From JBCBDX01 sp039815825 (GTDB lineage: Bacteria; Pseudomonadota; Alphaproteobacteria; Rhizobiales; Rhizobiaceae): 64,000 nt of DNA. Positions 63,103-64,000 of this stretch are shown here, piece after piece. Positions within the stretch are counted from its first letter, which is position 1. Each line of letters starts with the position of its first letter. The notes under the pieces were generated by a model. That model was given only the letters and a program-made list of their open reading frames with translations, ran no database searches and was not told the origin of the DNA. The stretch lies in NCBI GenBank assembly GCA_039815825.1, contig JBCBYO010000014.1, positions 1 through 64,000 on the forward strand, read 5' to 3'. Made by a program: the position numbers and the translations under genes.

Positions 63103-64000
63103 TTAAAGGTGCGGATAGATCGGGAAGCGATCTGTCAAAGCGATAACTTTTGCTTTCACCGCTGCCTCGACGTCACCATTATGCTCTTCGCCATTGGCTT
63201 TCAGGCCATCGAGCACCTCAGTGATCAGCTCGCCAACCTGCTGGAATTCTGCAGTCCCAAAGCCCCTGGTTGTCGCAGCTGGCGTACCCAGACGGATGCC
63301 CGATGTGATGGCCGGTTTTTCTGGATCAAATGGCACGCCGTTTTTATTGCACGTGATATTGGCACGACCGAGCGATGCTTCTGCAGCTTTACCCGTGATA
63401 CCCTTCGGACGCAGATCAACAAGCATCAGGTGATTATCGGTCCCGTTGGAGACGATATTGCATCCGCCCTTTTCGAGCGTCGCAGCCAATATTTTTGCGT
63501 TTTCGACAACTGAGCTCATGTAGGATTTGAACTCAGGATTGAGCGCCTCACCAAACGCAACTGCCTTGCCAGCGATGACATGCATCAGCGGACCACCTTG
63601 AATGCCCGGGAAGATGGCGGAATTGAATTTTTTGGCCAGCGCTTCATCGTCCGTCAGGATCATGCCGCCGCGGGGGCCGCGCAGTGTTTTGTGGGTTGTT
63701 GTTGTCGCAACATGGGCATGCGGGAACGGGCTTGGGTGAACGCCAGCCGCAACAAGGCCGGCAAAGTGCGCCATGTCCACCAAAAGATAAGCGCCGACTT
63801 CGTCCGCGATTTTGCGGAACGCCTCAAAATCCCAGATGCGGCTGTAGGCAGAGCCACCCGCGATGATCAATTTCGGCTCATGCTCGACAGCCAATGCACG
63901 AACCTGATCCATATCGATGATGCCATCTTGTTGACGCACGCCATATTGGATGGCGTTAAACCATTTGCCTGATTGGTTTGGCTTGGCGCCGTGCGTCAGG
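63103..64000 (-). CDS. glyA: Serine hydroxymethyltransferase, 5' end outside window
   Basis: The C-terminal part (about 298 residues) of the PLP enzyme that converts serine and tetrahydrofolate to glycine and methylene-THF. The frame is open to the right edge (HGAKPNQSGKWFNAIQYGVR). The Schiff-base Lys is in TTTTHKTLRGPRGGM. PFDPEKPAITSGIRLGTPA is the later substrate loop. nrdR starts 79 bases beyond its stop. Confidence 0.97.
   Translation of the reverse strand, partial: LTHGAKPNQSGKWFNAIQYGVRQQDGIIDMDQVRALAVEHEPKLIIAGGSAYSRIWDFEAFRKIADEVGAYLLVDMAHFAGLVAAGVHPSPFPHAHVATTTTHKTLRGPRGGMILTDDEALAKKFNSAIFPGIQGGPLMHVIAGKAVAFGEALNPEFKSYMSSVVENAKILAATLEKGGCNIVSNGTDNHLMLVDLRPKGITGKAAEASLGRANITCNKNGVPFDPEKPAITSGIRLGTPAATTRGFGTAEFQQVGELITEVLDGLKANGEEHNGDVEAAVKAKVIALTDRFPIYPHL

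Overview
The window looks like chromosomal DNA of a marine-type alphaproteobacterium, most likely of the order Hyphomicrobiales (Rhizobiales). This rests on gene order and family content, not on a database search. Diagnostic blocks are glyA-nrdR-ribD-ribE-ribH-nusB; bamE opposite a Cbp3-like chaperone, DUF177, plsX, fabH, ihfA, a MerR regulator and tRNA-Pro; and metY, an enoyl-CoA hydratase/thioesterase pair, rplM-rpsI, an agmatinase-type ureohydrolase, argC, heme A synthase and DUF2842. No transposase, integrase, prophage or CRISPR array was seen.

Layout. (1) Positions 1-20.6 kb are mostly core metabolism: a cytochrome P450 cut by the left edge, metY behind a leader that can hide its ribosome binding site, a VOC protein overlapping a flavin amine oxidase, a lactate permease, an enoyl-CoA hydratase with a CoA-binding protein, rplM-rpsI, a BCCT osmolyte transporter, a rhodanese, a HEAT-like protein, the ureohydrolase, argC, a large frameshifted beta-helix/RTX protein, heme A synthase and DUF2842. 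(2) Positions 20.65-49.6 kb are an accessory cell-surface region. It holds exopolysaccharide genes (deacetylase, FemAB-like acyltransferase, Wzz/BY-kinase-like co-polymerase, Wza-like lipoprotein, glycosyltransferase, priming sugar transferase, Wzy-like polymerase), a KpsMT-like ABC exporter, and a complete type II secretion system (T2SS). The T2SS is split into two divergent arms: methyltransferase-gspL-gspM-gspC/N-like-STN protein-gspD-prepilin peptidase leftwards, and gspE-F-G-H-I-J, a subtilisin-like protease, a small lipoprotein and gspK rightwards. A RgpF-like glycan gene ends the region. (3) Positions 49.8-64 kb return to core genes, starting exactly at the 3' end of tRNA-Pro and ending in a glyA cut by the right edge.

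How the genes work together. The T2SS arms supply all core parts of the machine, and the secreted protease encoded between gspJ and gspK is the obvious candidate substrate. The polysaccharide genes would build, polymerise and export a surface glycan. The right-hand core block joins phospholipid and fatty-acid initiation (plsX, fabH), envelope assembly (bamE), riboflavin synthesis and one-carbon metabolism.

Most unusual items. The amine oxidase at 3624-4850 is circularly permuted: its canonical C-terminal FAD segment sits at its N-terminus. The T2SS carries a subtilase and a lipoprotein inside the pseudopilin operon. The last 20 codons of the HEAT-like gene are present a second time, as a diverged relic 1.1 kb downstream. 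The kinase-like domain of the polysaccharide co-polymerase has lost its Walker A lysine.
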